From Bimastos eiseni (lineage: Eukaryota > Annelida > Clitellata > Crassiclitellata > Lumbricidae), in NCBI GenBank assembly GCA_959347315.1, contig OY365817.1:1363357-1427356 (forward strand): a stretch of DNA of 64,000 bases, written 5' to 3'. Positions 42,601-53,600 of this stretch are shown here, in pieces (within the stretch, counting starts at the first letter, position 1; each line of letters opens with the position of its first letter). A model generated the notes under the pieces. The model worked only from the letters and a program-made list of their open reading frames with translations, searched no databases and had not been told where the DNA came from. The position numbers were made by a program, and so were the translations under genes.

Positions 42601-44786
42601 TGCAAATATTTAACTAAATGTGGATCCGTAAATTTCAGAAGTGCATTCTCAAATGCCTTCAGAATTATGTGTGTTAATTTGTGGTGTTTATTTATTGTCC
42701 TAGCTATGCTATCAGCCTTGGACGATTCTGTTGGAAACATAACAAAGGCATTATTTGACAGAGGAATGCTCAACAACACAATCATCATTTTTTCAACGGA
42801 CAACGGAGGACCTGCCAATGGATTCGATATGAACGACGCCAACAATTGGCCGCTCCGGTACAACCGGGAAAAAACATTCACAACTTTTTGCTGGATTAAT
42901 GTAATGTAACATAAAAGAATTGGGAGGTAGTCCTGAGATAGCCTCGAGGATAACAAATGTACACAACTTCATTTTCGAAGTCCCTAATAATAGTATTTTT
43001 TTTAAATTTCAAACTGACAAACCACGTTTTGTTTGCAAGCAGGGCCGTACCGAGAGGAGGGGCAGCGGGGCCGCAAATATGGAAAGGGCGCAAATTTCAG
43101 GATGGAATAACTTACTACTCCATCAAATGCACTAATTTCAAAATGTGGGGGCTCCAGGTTGATGCTAGGCACAGGGCGCAATTATAGCTCGGTAGAGCCC
43201 TGATTGTGAGTACAATATGAAGCAATGACTAACTCTCGGTAGCCATGCAAAGAGTCCATCGCATTACACATACCGGTTAACCAGCATCCCCTCCTAGTGA
43301 ATGGAGGACTACTAGTCAACCTTAGGTTTAGGGGGAATTTGAACTAACTTCCTCTTCTCTGCATGCCAGTGTGGTAAATGGATGCTCAGGTTAAATGGAT
43401 GCTCCCTTTAATTGTAACTTCATCTAAGCGTTCCTGGTCTATTTATCCCAGGATACATTGACTAGAGGCGTTAATTCTTAGTAGGAATATATTGTTACTT
43501 GAACTAAAACACTCCATTTAGTAACTAGAAATGGTTGCTGAATTCAAAAGGCTAACTTGGATTTCATTTAAAACAATTAGGCATGACCTAATTGTGCAGA
43601 ATATCATACCATATCATCCATCATGTCTGTTCCTCATATTGAACTTCTGTCGACATTGGATGCAAATAAGTGATATTTAAGCCTGCTGAGCAGTTGCTTT
43701 TTAATAAAAACCATCATCAAGGTGTTTGCACATCTATCTATGACACTAAAGGATGACAACAGTATTGATGGGAAGTTAGTTGCTAGTTCTCTGGTGTACA
43801 AGTCCAATTTTCAGGAATGGTCAATTCCTGCATTGCCAGCTAAAGCACTGAAAAGCAGGAAATGAGGACCATCTATATGTTACATAGCATACATAGATAC
43901 TTTAATTTTTATTTTTAGTGGACTGAAGGCGACACTCTGGGAGGGTGGAGTCCATGGGACCGGTTTCGTCTGGAGTCCACTTCTCGAGAAATCCCGCTAC
44001 ATCTCCCAGCATATGCTGCATGTGACTGACTGGCTGCCGACTCTTCTACACGCTGCCGGTTACGACATGTCTAAGCTGCCCCGGAACCTTGATGGAAAAG
44101 ACCAGTGGGATTCCATCTCGCGAAACACCGACTCCAAACGAACGGAGATCCTACTGAACATCGACCAAAGGGAGAATTCGTCTGCCATCCGATTGGGTGA
44201 CATGAAACTCGTCTATGCAGAGCAGGGCTACACACCATCCTACAGCGGTTGGTGGCCACCAGATCAGCTCAGTGAGTATTTCTATGCATCGAGTCTCACC
44301 GATACCCGACCGGGGGAGCATCGGGAATCCCCAGAAATTAAGCTCTGGCATGATGAGGAGGAACTGAGGGAGTTTCTTGAGCGATCGCTTAAACCTCGTC
44401 TTGGAGATTTCACTGATGAAGCTCCAAGTCACAACCTGCACCAATCGGATGTCTACGGACTTCTAGAAAAGATCGGTCGCGATGGCGATGTCCGTGTTTC
44501 TAAGCCGTTGGTCATCTCATGCGGAGTCCGACCGGAGAACGCTTCGACCAATTGCAAACCGCGACTCAAACCGTGTCTGTTTAATGTCACTGCCGATCCA
44601 TGCGAGTTCTATAACTTGGCTGAGGGTCGCGAAGACACGGTGAGGGCACTTCAGAAGCGGTTAAAGTTCTACGAAAGGGGTTCGGTGCCTCCGTACAATG
44701 TTCCAATTGATGATGCTGGTCTTCCATACCATCACAACTGGATGTGGGTGCCATGGATAAAGTTGAAGAAAGAGGGTGAATGGTAG
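36528..44786 (+). CDS. Arylsulfatase B/I/J-type sulfatase, complete, with alternative exon 4a/4b
   Basis: Nine exons; any transcript using one of the two exon-4 versions encodes 591 residues. The protein hydrolyses sulfate esters, and the closest relatives by memory are N-acetylgalactosamine-4-sulfatase (ARSB) and ARSI/ARSJ. Residues 1-21 are a signal peptide. [12 protein letters not shown] (24-35) holds the metal-binding Asp pair. [13 protein letters not shown] (70-82) is sulfatase signature 1, with Cys72 as the residue converted to formylglycine. [11 protein letters not shown] spans exons 3 and 4 and is signature 2, with catalytic Lys and His. FSTDNGG (281-287) gives further metal ligands, and [10 protein letters not shown] (304-313) gives the second active-site Lys. 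The C-terminal half is long (exon 9). NITK and NNT are possible N-glycosylation sites. It probably acts in lysosomes, at the cell surface or as a secreted enzyme; the sequence does not decide which. Exons: 36528-36632, 37013-37168, 38813-38929, 40165-40287 or 40347-40469, 41010-41135, 42111-42237, 42704-42857, 43919-44786. Confidence 0.92.
37013..37168 (+). CDS. Sulfatase exon 2: formylglycine site
   Basis: 52 codons between acceptor gggttttag and donor gtgtgt. It starts GWNDVSFHG and contains [20 protein letters not shown]. The Cys is the formylglycine precursor. The usual Ser of CxPSR is Thr here, which the PROSITE pattern allows. Confidence 0.93.
37303..37449. repeat. 32-bp tandem repeat in sulfatase intron 2
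   Basis: Four to five copies of tactgtctaaagtgaggaag followed by tgagttatgtaa, differing at a few bases each. Confidence 0.85.
37942..38632 (+). mobile_element. hAT-type MITE in sulfatase intron 2
   Basis: The ends CAGCGGTTCCCAACC and GGTTGACAACCGCTG are inverted repeats of the hAT type. The left inner part reads ggtacgcgtaccctaggggt, a usual sub-terminal motif. The 8-bp flanks tggtatac and tgctatgc are partly alike. No transposase is present. Confidence 0.72.
38813..38929 (+). CDS. Sulfatase exon 3
   Basis: 39 codons, phase 0 on both sides, from acceptor tttgttgag to donor gtaaga. It reads [20 protein letters not shown], then [19 protein letters not shown], matching the ARSB helix that leads to the catalytic Lys at the exon end. 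Confidence 0.9.
38930..40164 (+). other. Sulfatase intron before exon 4a
   Basis: Contains pyrimidine-rich ccttaccttgccttattttg repeats at about 39860-40050. Otherwise nothing; no third copy of exon 4 is visible in it. Confidence 0.55.
40165..40287 (+). CDS. Sulfatase exon 4a (alternative)
   Basis: 41 codons, phase 0 on both sides, between acceptor tttattggtcag and donor gtaaat. It begins [20 protein letters not shown] and continues [21 protein letters not shown]. It carries the catalytic His of WHLG. It is 71% identical (29/41 residues) to exon 4b. Its acceptor has the better pyrimidine tract of the two. Confidence 0.9.
40347..40469 (+). CDS. Sulfatase exon 4b (alternative)
   Basis: A second copy of exon 4, also 41 codons and phase 0/0. 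It begins [20 protein letters not shown] and continues [21 protein letters not shown]. The GAEDY stretch is closer to the GSEDY of vertebrate ARSB than the GRSDY of 4a. The acceptor (tttgagaatag) is weak; the donor gtaaatga is nearly the same as that of 4a. Both copies are open and keep all catalytic residues, so both look functional. Confidence 0.85.
41010..41135 (+). CDS. Sulfatase exon 5
   Basis: 42 codons from acceptor ttatcattgtag to donor gtagga. It reads [20 protein letters not shown], then [22 protein letters not shown], matching the ARSB segment with YSTNIFTKRA. Confidence 0.9.
41569..41627. repeat. TA/TATG microsatellite
   Basis: Compound simple repeat in the sulfatase intron between exons 5 and 6. 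The rest of 41136-42110 shows nothing beyond a tatagcaccacttcccgct piece near 41876. Confidence 0.9.
42111..42237 (+). CDS. Sulfatase exon 6
   Basis: 42 codons plus one base, from acceptor tttgtgttcag to donor gtgtgc. [20 protein letters not shown] matches the family's FLYLALQSVHEPL strand, which brings an active-site His. Confidence 0.9.
42360..42600 (+). mobile_element. Reverse-transcriptase fragment in sulfatase intron
   Basis: A frame around 42475-42580 reads [20 protein letters not shown] then [13 protein letters not shown]. This is the GVRQGCxLSPLLFNI motif of LINE reverse transcriptases (RTE/Jockey-like). Only this short piece is visible. Confidence 0.7.
42704..42857 (+). CDS. Sulfatase exon 7: second metal-site motif
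   Basis: 154 bp, starting with two bases of a split Ala codon and ending with two bases of a split Arg codon (donor gtacaa). It includes [20 protein letters not shown] and FSTDNGG, whose Asp-Asn bind the active-site calcium in this family. Confidence 0.91.
43040..43202 (+). mobile_element. Short hAT-like MITE in sulfatase intron
   Basis: A 163-bp element with ends CAGGGCCGTACCGAG and CTCGGTAGAGCCCTG, inverted repeats matching at 13 of 15 positions. The 8-bp flanks match only at 5 of 8, as expected for an old insertion. Confidence 0.65.
43919..44786 (+). CDS. Sulfatase exon 8, C-terminal half
   Basis: A single 868-bp exon from acceptor atttttag to the TAG stop. It begins with the T of the split Arg codon, then [20 protein letters not shown] with the second catalytic Lys, then [16 protein letters not shown]. 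An inserted acidic stretch ([20 protein letters not shown]) lies where ARSB is shorter. The end, [20 protein letters not shown], resembles the ARSB C-terminus. Confidence 0.92.
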
Positions 44787-45451
44787 GGATAATCCGATTC
44801 CAATTTATTTTTCGGGAATCATTTAAGGGAAGCAGTGAAACTTACGTTGGTGTTGTTCACGATGCCCCTGGAGTCAGGTGGACTTGAAAGAAGTGAAATT
44901 GGGAAACCGCAATTCGTCTAACTGCACTCAGTTACCCCGACCACATCGTATCAATTTCAACACTTAGTTACCCTTGCAATATCAGCCATCAGTTTCTGAC
45001 ACCCAGTTACCCTCACTTTGGTCACAAGTTTTGGTAGTATATACATATGATTCATATGTAGTTGCTACCAGACCTTGTTTGCGGAATTTTGAACTTCTGC
45101 GCTGAATTTTCTGGTGAGCCGCACACGTAAGAGGGAATGTTACAATCATAATATATGACGATTGTTGTTTCTGGAACAGTAGATATATACCGAATGCCTG
45201 GAGCATTCGCCTTGCAACGGTGGTACGTGTTTGAGATTCCTTTGACACTGTGTAGGGACCTTTGAATATTTTCTCACTTGGATTATCTTGCTTATCGAAA
45301 CAAAGGCAATTTGTTGACGTTGGAAGAGAAATTCAAAAAATTACTTAATTAAACTATCTGCAGACTTTCCCGTGCTGTAAGATCAAAACTTTTATAATGT
45401 AAGGTAAGTAAGTAAGGTCGAAGTAAACGAATCTGGCATTCATATGACACC

Positions 45452-45457
45452 AATAAA
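45452..45457 (+). promoter_or_regulatory. Possible poly(A) signal of the sulfatase gene
   Basis: AATAAA in caataaacacc, 665 bases after the stop. It is the first clear canonical signal I see downstream, but the distance leaves room for a nearer non-canonical one. Confidence 0.35.
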
Positions 45458-45499
45458 CACCAAAATATACTTTAGCTTTTAGGCCGGGTTAATTATGAA

Positions 45500-46200
45500 C
45501 AGAAACAACACATAATTGAACATAACAGACTAAGTTTCTAAGGTAACTGTTAACTATATAACATGATTAAATACAACTATAGATTCTGTAACATAACTGT
45601 TAAATATGTACATTATTAATTACAATTGCAAAAAATGTGACATGGCTAATTATAATTACAAATTCTGTAACATAATATGTGGCATTGTCAATTGTAATTG
45701 AAAATTCAGTGACATTACCATTACACATAATTAAGTTGTTCAACTCAAGTTGTTTAGCCTAATTAGGATATATGGATAATTAAATGCCATTGTTCGGCAC
45801 TGCACAGCAGTGTTATTAAACATGTGACATACAGTAATGAATTATAATTGAAATTTATGTAACATAATTATTAAGAATATGACATGATTGATCATGGATT
45901 AGGTGAAAATTTTGTAACACAATGACATGACAAACATAACAAATGACCTAACTAATGACCTTACAAATTGTGAATATAATTAAGAAATATGTAACAATCA
46001 ATTATATTTGCAAATTATGTACTTAAGTATTAAATATATGACATAAACAAATTTTAAAGTAAATTATGTAACACGAAACATGTGACATAATTAATTAGAA
46101 TTGCAAGTGACCATTATGAAGCAAGTGACATAATTAATCATGTTTGCAAATTATGTAACATGCGACCTAATTAATTGAAGATTTCAAAATGACCTTTAAT
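45500..46200. repeat. Degenerate AT-rich tandem repeats between sulfatase and TTYH
   Basis: Many loose copies of taattacaattgcaaattat plus gtaacataatta or gtgacata. There is no gene in this 3'-to-3' spacer. A cactgtgtagggacct piece near 45247 may be a SINE scrap. Confidence 0.6.
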
Positions 46201-46257
46201 AGTTATTTAAAAATGAGATGCTAGACCTCGGTAACAATTATCAGTCTATAAAATATA

Positions 46258-46263
46258 TTTATT
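46258..46263 (-). promoter_or_regulatory. Poly(A) signal of the TTYH gene
   Basis: TTTATT on the plus strand reads AATAAA on the minus strand, 93 bases past the TTYH stop codon. Confidence 0.6.
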
Positions 46264-46355
46264 CAATCAATTCAGAGTGCATCTGGACGTCTCTACACCG
46301 AACAGAACACGACCCGACAGAACTGCCGTAGCAACCGTTGCCATAGCAACCATTG

Positions 46356-46451
46356 CTAGGTGATGCATTCGTTCATGCTGTAGTCCGGTCTCCCGCTTCC
46401 GTCCTGTGCGTTGACGTCACCGTAATGGCGGTAGAACTCACTGCTGTTGTA
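46356..46451 (-). CDS. TTYH: TTYH terminal exon
   Basis: Acceptor ttgtactgcag, phase 0, encoding [20 protein letters not shown] then [11 protein letters not shown] and a TAG stop at 46358-46356. This reading needs the preceding small exon to bring the phase to 0, which it does exactly. Confidence 0.7.
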   Translation of the reverse strand, partial: YNSSEFYRHYGDVNAQDGSGRPDYSMNECIT

Positions 46452-47547
46452 CTGCAGTACAAGCAACACCAAGGACAATAGCACGGTAACGATAAAGATT
46501 AAGATTGGTTTAGGCATTGTCTATAATGCAACAAGCTTTTTCAGCTTTGGTCAGTTGGACAAAGTATGTGGTAAGAGGAGGTTGAGAGGGTGGCAGGATG
46601 GGGCTAGTTGGTATGATACATTAGGGCAAGCATGAAACTTGTTCTTGACATAATTTCCAAATATCAAATCGATCAATTAATGGTTTTACGATCAGAATCA
46701 GCTCAAATTTGCCAATTATTTGGATCAGCTGAATAAGAATTAGATGTTCGTCTAATTGATTAGCTAATCGATTTTAATCAAATATCGATTAAAATTAGTT
46801 TTTGTCTAATCGATTTGAGTCCAATCAATTAGTTTCTCATCCATTAATCCGTCCATCCATCTGTTTGCCTGTTCTTCTGACCAACATAATATAATATTCA
46901 CTTTAAAAAGTAACTAGTTATCCCCAAAGTAACGGCAAATAAAAGCTATTTACAATAGCACTTTACAAGTAATGCAGTGGCACAGAATACTGACGTTTAT
47001 ACGACATCGTAAGATTGCCATTCCGTTGACGTCTCCCTTTTCCAGGCTTGGGACTGGCACTGCCAGAGTACAGACAGTGGATGTAATTACTACATTTACG
47101 ATTACAGTTACAACCGTCCTTACAGAAACGAGTGTTTACCGCAGGAGGTGGGGTCGTACGACGGTGAACGATGATCTGATCACGTGCGTTTGCGGGGCGC
47201 CCGCGTGAGTAACTAAAAAATTCAAATGCAATTTCATAAAAAATATATATATATAGACAGATCTATTAATGCATATGCATATATATATATATATATCATT
47301 GATAGATAAATATATCAGGGTATAATTTGTAAAAAAGAAGCAGAGGTTTGTTGATGAGAATTTCGGGGAATCTGAAGAATTCTGCTCTGTATCAACGCCT
47401 TTGTGTCTGAAGCTCTGAGGTCCAACCCCTCTGACCCCCAGACGAATTGCACACACATATATAGGTCTATATATATATATATATACAGGCATATATATGT
47501 ATATATATATACATGTGCACATAATGTACACGACTACACGGGGGGGG

Positions 47548-47614
<67 letters not shown>

Positions 47615-50600
47615 GGCGTCATAAGGGTAGTTTAGGGTCAGGTTGGGTAAGTTTACGCATGTCTTGAGGATGGGCTGGGAACAGGGTCAGTGTCGTCATT
47701 AGAAAACAGGGTACTGGTACCATGCCTGTAAACATACAGGCCCTGATACTGCAAGTTTTCCACAATTTTAAAAGCTTAACAGGAAAACCTTGTGTACGTT
47801 GATGGTCTTTTGGAGTTGTCGGATGTCAAGGATCTTGTCTCCTTTAAGCAAATTCCCAATGATTCTCTTATTCGTTAGGTTTTTAAGACTGTTGTTAACT
47901 TTCTGCGCTGATTTCACATTCACACCAAAGCTACGAAAACATTGACGTAACAGAAACAAACTGAAAATAAAGTCTGAATTCATAGGATAAAGCATGAAGT
48001 GATATTAAAAACCGTAAGTTAAGCCGTAACGTAAACCGTAAAGACTTAATGTAAGTTTGATAGATTCAAGTAAAATCAGAAATTAGAGAATAAATAATGC
48101 AATATATGGTTAATACATGGCATTCGAACAACTAAACTATAATACTGTAACATATAATATTAACATTGTAATATTGTAAACAGGGACTTTATGTAAAAAT
48201 GTTACACAGAACACCTCTGAAGAGATTATGTAAGCCTACGCAGCACAAACTTTTCAAAGTCGCATCATTATTCTACACAACAAAGCCCAATTGCCACAGA
48301 TCATGCATAAAACCTATACAGAAACTTAACAAAACTTAGACAACACTAACAACAAAAACAAGACTAACAATTGAAACGAACTAACATTGCTTCGTCATCA
48401 TTTTCTGAGTAGCTGCTGCAGTAATAAAAGTCCACAGAGAGTAAAGACTAGAATCATCCATTAACTTAACTAAACAGCGTAAAGCTTTATAGAATTTGTA
48501 TTGTAAATGTGAACGTCGATCCCTACATTTTCGTGCCGCACGGTGACTGATCGGTTAGAGCGGACGGCGGATAACACTCGGTGTGCGCTGAGTGAGCGGG
48601 TTCAACCCTCGTCCTAGGCTTCAGTCACTGTGTAGGAACCTTGAGCAAGTCCTTCGCGCACAATTGCTCTGCAGTACAACTGCAATTGGCGTATGCACTT
48701 CTGAGCAAAAGATGTTGGAGGAAGTGCGATATAAAATTTCAAGAATTTAAAATTTTCGAACACCACATAAAAGCATAATTATAGCCATTTATCAACCATT
48801 TTTTGTTGTTGACATCCTCAACAGATTAAAAATTGATGACATTAAACATGAGCAAGTATGTGAAACAGAAAGACAGTTTGTTATCAATAGGGAGAAATAA
48901 AACAACCCCTAAATAACCAACGAGGTCCCAGTAATGAGGCCCACCCTTTATGCAAAGCAGAGGCGATGCATAAATTCTTCTTTAGTGTCAGAGCAACCAG
49001 GTTATTCAGTCTGGGCTGTAATTTTGTATGCCAGGTCAGAATATGGCTCAAGTGAGGCTGGTGTAGATAACATGGTGGCTGTATGTCTAGTTTACAGCAC
49101 GACAACCAATTGATTCATAAGATAATTACTAAATTCGTGAAAGCCGAGTGTTGGGTCAGCCAGAGCTGATTTGGTAACGCTCCTGAGTTGTTGCCTATAA
49201 GGGGTGCTATATAAATCGATGTAGTTATAATAAATAAGTGCTAAGGCTTGAATTTGCAATTACACTAATACAATGGCAACTGTCCATAAACACTTGAGAA
49301 CTGCACTTTCAGTCAGGAATGCTGTCGACTTACTTGGTCCCGAAATGTCTCCAGGCTCTCGATGCCAGGATGACAAGGATAGCAAAGAACATTCCAGTAG
49401 ATGCAACGGACAGGAGTAGAAAAACAACTCCTGGTCTAAAATCAATCAATCAATTACACAGCAGAAGTAAACAACCAAACTACAACACCTTTTAGTCGAA
49501 ATAAAGAAATCAAGGTAATAAATCAATCCGTAAATTCCACAATCAATTCTATGAAGAAGTAACTTATGTCTTGTATATCATTGCTTGATGCACAAGACTG
49601 CTTATGACTTAACAAGACTTGTATACCATATGAAGAAATAATTATGCTAATAACTCGATAACTCATCAGTTGCAGTTTTGTTAATATTATTGTGATAGGT
49701 TCGTAAATTTTATGGCAAAAGTAGTATCAACCCACCACACAAATCATCCATCCCACACTCAACCGATGGGAGTATCAACCAGCACCCTAATTAATCCTTT
49801 CGTCCACCCGTCCCACTGACTGAATACACCCAACCAATACTGAGTTGTAACAACCCACAACCTACATGTAATTCATCCACCCATATATCCATCCGACTAC
49901 CCACCATCCTCAAAGTCCTACCCACACCGGGGGTGAAACAGTGGAGTATGGGAATGCCTGCGAGACCATCAGTGGTGAAGGCTTTGGCCGAAGTACCACA
50001 TATGGCGCCATGCGTGGTGGAAAGGCTAAGCAGGAACCACGATAGAGATTGGCTAACGTGGAAGGCAATACCGCTTCCGAAACTTAACAGCATCAGAGCC
50101 AGTCCCATGCCTGAAACTCCCCATGGTAGAAGTACGAGAGTCGAACGGATGGGTGCAGATAGACCTACTCCGTTTATAAAGAAATAGACGAAAGTCCAAT
50201 GCAATGATAGAAGCAGCGCCAGACAGAAAACTGGGAACATGGATCGAGGTTGCATTGGACAGCAACGGGTCTTCGACCCATGGACCATGATGATGAAGGC
50301 AGTCGTCGAATCGTTAAGAGAACTATTTAACTAGATGAGACGTACAGTGTCATGTTGCAGATGCCATTGAGGGCGTTGATGTAGTCCTTGTGTAGGTTCG
50401 TGCATTCAACAAGTGCCGTCAGGTGCATAAGGGTCTCGATCGTTCGACCAAGACCATCGTAAACGTTCTGAACTGATGGCTGCAACTGACCAAATATCAT
50501 AAACAGACAGCATTGAACAGAGAAGATTGTCCACAAAACAATAATATGCTAGGTTAAGATAGAAACAACTTGCTTTTTGGTGAACTAAAAGAAGGGAGCA

Positions 50601-53600
50601 ATCATGGATATACATGAAGTATTAGCGAGCGAACAAAGTATGCCTAATAAATGAATGAGCTAAAGGACAACTGACCGAAATAAAGAACGAATGAAAAAGT
50701 AAATGAATAGACGAACGAATGTATCGCTGAGCAGTTAGCACACTAATTTGACACGCAGGTCTATAAACATGAATGGCTTCTGCCTCTCGAGCAACCACTT
50801 ATTCAGACTATGCAGATATATTGACTCACTTAAATCCTGGATGTCGAGCAACGGACTCCCACTCAACCCTGCCAAACGGAATTTATCTTGCACGGGACAC
50901 GGATGCAACTCGCAAATATTGACTTAGGTGCACTCTCCGCTGCCTTCCTTCTTTACTTTCGCTACATCAGTGGGCGACCATGGGGCAGAAGGATTGTTTA
51001 CCAATAGCTCTCCTTTGCCCATCATGCCAATTCGGTTATTCATATAATTATGTTTTATTAGTTTCGCCAAGTACGTCCTGGTTGTCTCTCGTTCCCTTTC
51101 AGCCGATGCTGCAGTTACTTTCACCCACTCTTTTGTCTTGAGTCGTTTCGACTACTGTTCTATGGTATTAACGCATGCACATCCTATCGTTACTTTCCTG
51201 TTCTATGACTGGGGCAATTCTACCAGATACCTTCTGCAGCGTTGATCTCTTAGTGCTGTAGGTGTTGGCTGTAAACAGCTAGCAAGGGTATCGCGGAGTG
51301 GCAGTAGTGGTTGTGTCCTTTTCCGTATGAAAGGGAGGGCCATTTTTCTCAGGGAAGTTCTGACACACCTTTAATTAGTAGTGTGAGGTTGCTGTTCTTG
51401 TTTAACCTGTTGCTGACTGTAGTTAATTGTGGCTGTCAGAAGCTTCATTCGGGTATTTCATCGTTAAGGTTTATCTTAGTTTAAAGTACTATTATCCGTT
51501 AGCTCTTGGCTCCGTGTCGTAAAGAACAACAGAGAGTTGCTTTGTCGCTGTTTGTTTGCATATGTACATGTATACCGTTAGTTTTGTTGTGACTAAGGTC
51601 TTCTGTTCGTTGACGAACGGCATCTGATTCGCTGGTGAAGGTTAGACTTACGTTGTGTAGAAGATTAAAATATTGGCATCTTATCAAAACCCCGGAACCT
51701 TCAACTTCTCTACAAAGCATCTAACAATAAAATTATGCTGGCATCACATGTGATAGGATTGGGCAGCTGGAGATTTGGGTTCACCGGGCGAGTGCTTCAT
51801 AGTTCATTTAGCTCATTGCATTTCGAATCTCTTTTCTGTTTAGAAACCTCACGGCAGATAGTTTCACAGTTATCATCATCGTCCTCGTTCTGACATTTTT
51901 ATCATGTTAATTTAAGCCTAAATATTCACCGCCACAGTCAGCCAGGATAAATTGAGTCTTCAATTGTTTGAGAATCGAGACTGAACATTATCCTACCTCT
52001 GATAGTTGTATAAAATTCTGTGCAATGCTTAAGGCCTTATTCAGTGAAGAATTCGCCTCCTTGACATTGTCCGAGGCATGTTGCAAAGCCTACAAACAGT
52101 AGGTAAGCTTATATGTACTTCATGGGTCTTTGGAGCAAAACAGGCCTAATTGATTTTGTGACCGACTTGAAAACCTTTCGCGAAAGGTTGTCACATATTG
52201 TTCACGTTTTGCTAGCAAAGAAACAGACCAGAAAACAGAAGCAGCTAACTACTCATACCAGCAAAAATCAACAGAATAGGCCTATATAGGGGAGGTGGGG
52301 GCAAGTTGGCTGAAAAATAAGCTTTTTCGCACGTGATCGTCAACGATAATGCTAACATAATAATTTTTATCTCAAAACACAGCTACTAATAATGGGTATA
52401 TTTTAGCACAAATCAGGCATCACACTATTTTGTAAGTTTACAAAAAACGACCTCAAAAATATTCTGAAAGTCAGCCAACTTGTCCCTGCTCTGGGGCAAG
52501 TCAAGTTGGTTTCCTGCTTCGGGCAAGATGGTGCAATACAACTACCATACGCATAAAACTGATTTGCAACAGTGGAAAGCGATTGCGTCATGCGTGAATC
52601 AAATTCGTTTCCATTAAAGGCATTTAACCTTAATAAAGATGTCAAATAAACTACGTAATTAAAATAAAAATTTCTAAAAAATCGCAATGTCATTGATGGG
52701 TTCCAAACACCTTCTGACTGCCTGCTTGCAGCCTGCTCTGGATCTTGACCTCTGCCTGTCGATTTTGTTTTGATTAAGTGCTTGTGAATAAGCTGGTTAC
52801 GGCGACACCGCTTTTGTAGTCGCTTTACAAGTTTCGAGTTTACTATTACGATGACATCAGTTTAATGTAACAATTACTAGTTACAAAAGACCCATCGATA
52901 ATTACCTTTAGGCCTATTATGGTGCCAGTTGGCTGATCTTTGGGGCAAGTTGGTTGCATACGCCAACCTGCCCCCGCCAACTTGCCCCAACAGGTCCACA
53001 CTACGAAATCTCGTGGTTATTGTTTGCACATTGTGATTTGGGTAAACAGTGTAATAAAAGTAATAAAGCGCAATGAATGCTTAACAAAATAACCTATCTG
53101 CCATAATTTTTGCATTTATGTGGATTATGATATGCGATATTTTATAACAGTGAAATATTTTAAGCAGTAAATAGGACGACCTACTTTTAAGTAACAAGCG
53201 AAAATAAAGCACCCTAGCACATGGCCGCCATTAAACAAAAGATCAGGCTTGACATGCTCATCGATAAACTTCTTGTTAGACGTCTTTCGTGCCCCGTATT
53301 ATAATTATATAGCGCAAACACAAACTTGCCTCCGCAACCAACTTGCCCCCACCTCCCCTACATTTAATGAAAATATTTATAACTATTCAGCACGTGGCCG
53401 CTTTGCACTGTTGCCAGAAGGACGCCGGAATGGCGCAGAGAAGTTGCAACACCACTGTGTTTGATAAAGACTTCTTTAAAATAGCAAATTCCTTTAGAAG
53501 TGTATGCACGCACAGAATCTGGCAAAAGATGTGAGTAGACAGGAGAGGATAAAAGTGTATTAGATTGGATGAGATTTTTTTAATATCTTTGAACACCTAC

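Noticed and set aside
42535..42909. Single 124-codon frame starting at 42535
   Set aside because: It joins an intronic reverse-transcriptase scrap with sulfatase exon 7; the exon is bounded by the acceptor at 42703 and the donor at 42858.
46360..46451. Last TTYH exon read in the frame that joins directly to the TM5 exon ([14 protein letters not shown])
   Set aside because: The small exon at 47140-47212 has good splice sites and changes the phase so that the [12 protein letters not shown] frame is used. The direct joint stays possible as a rare variant.
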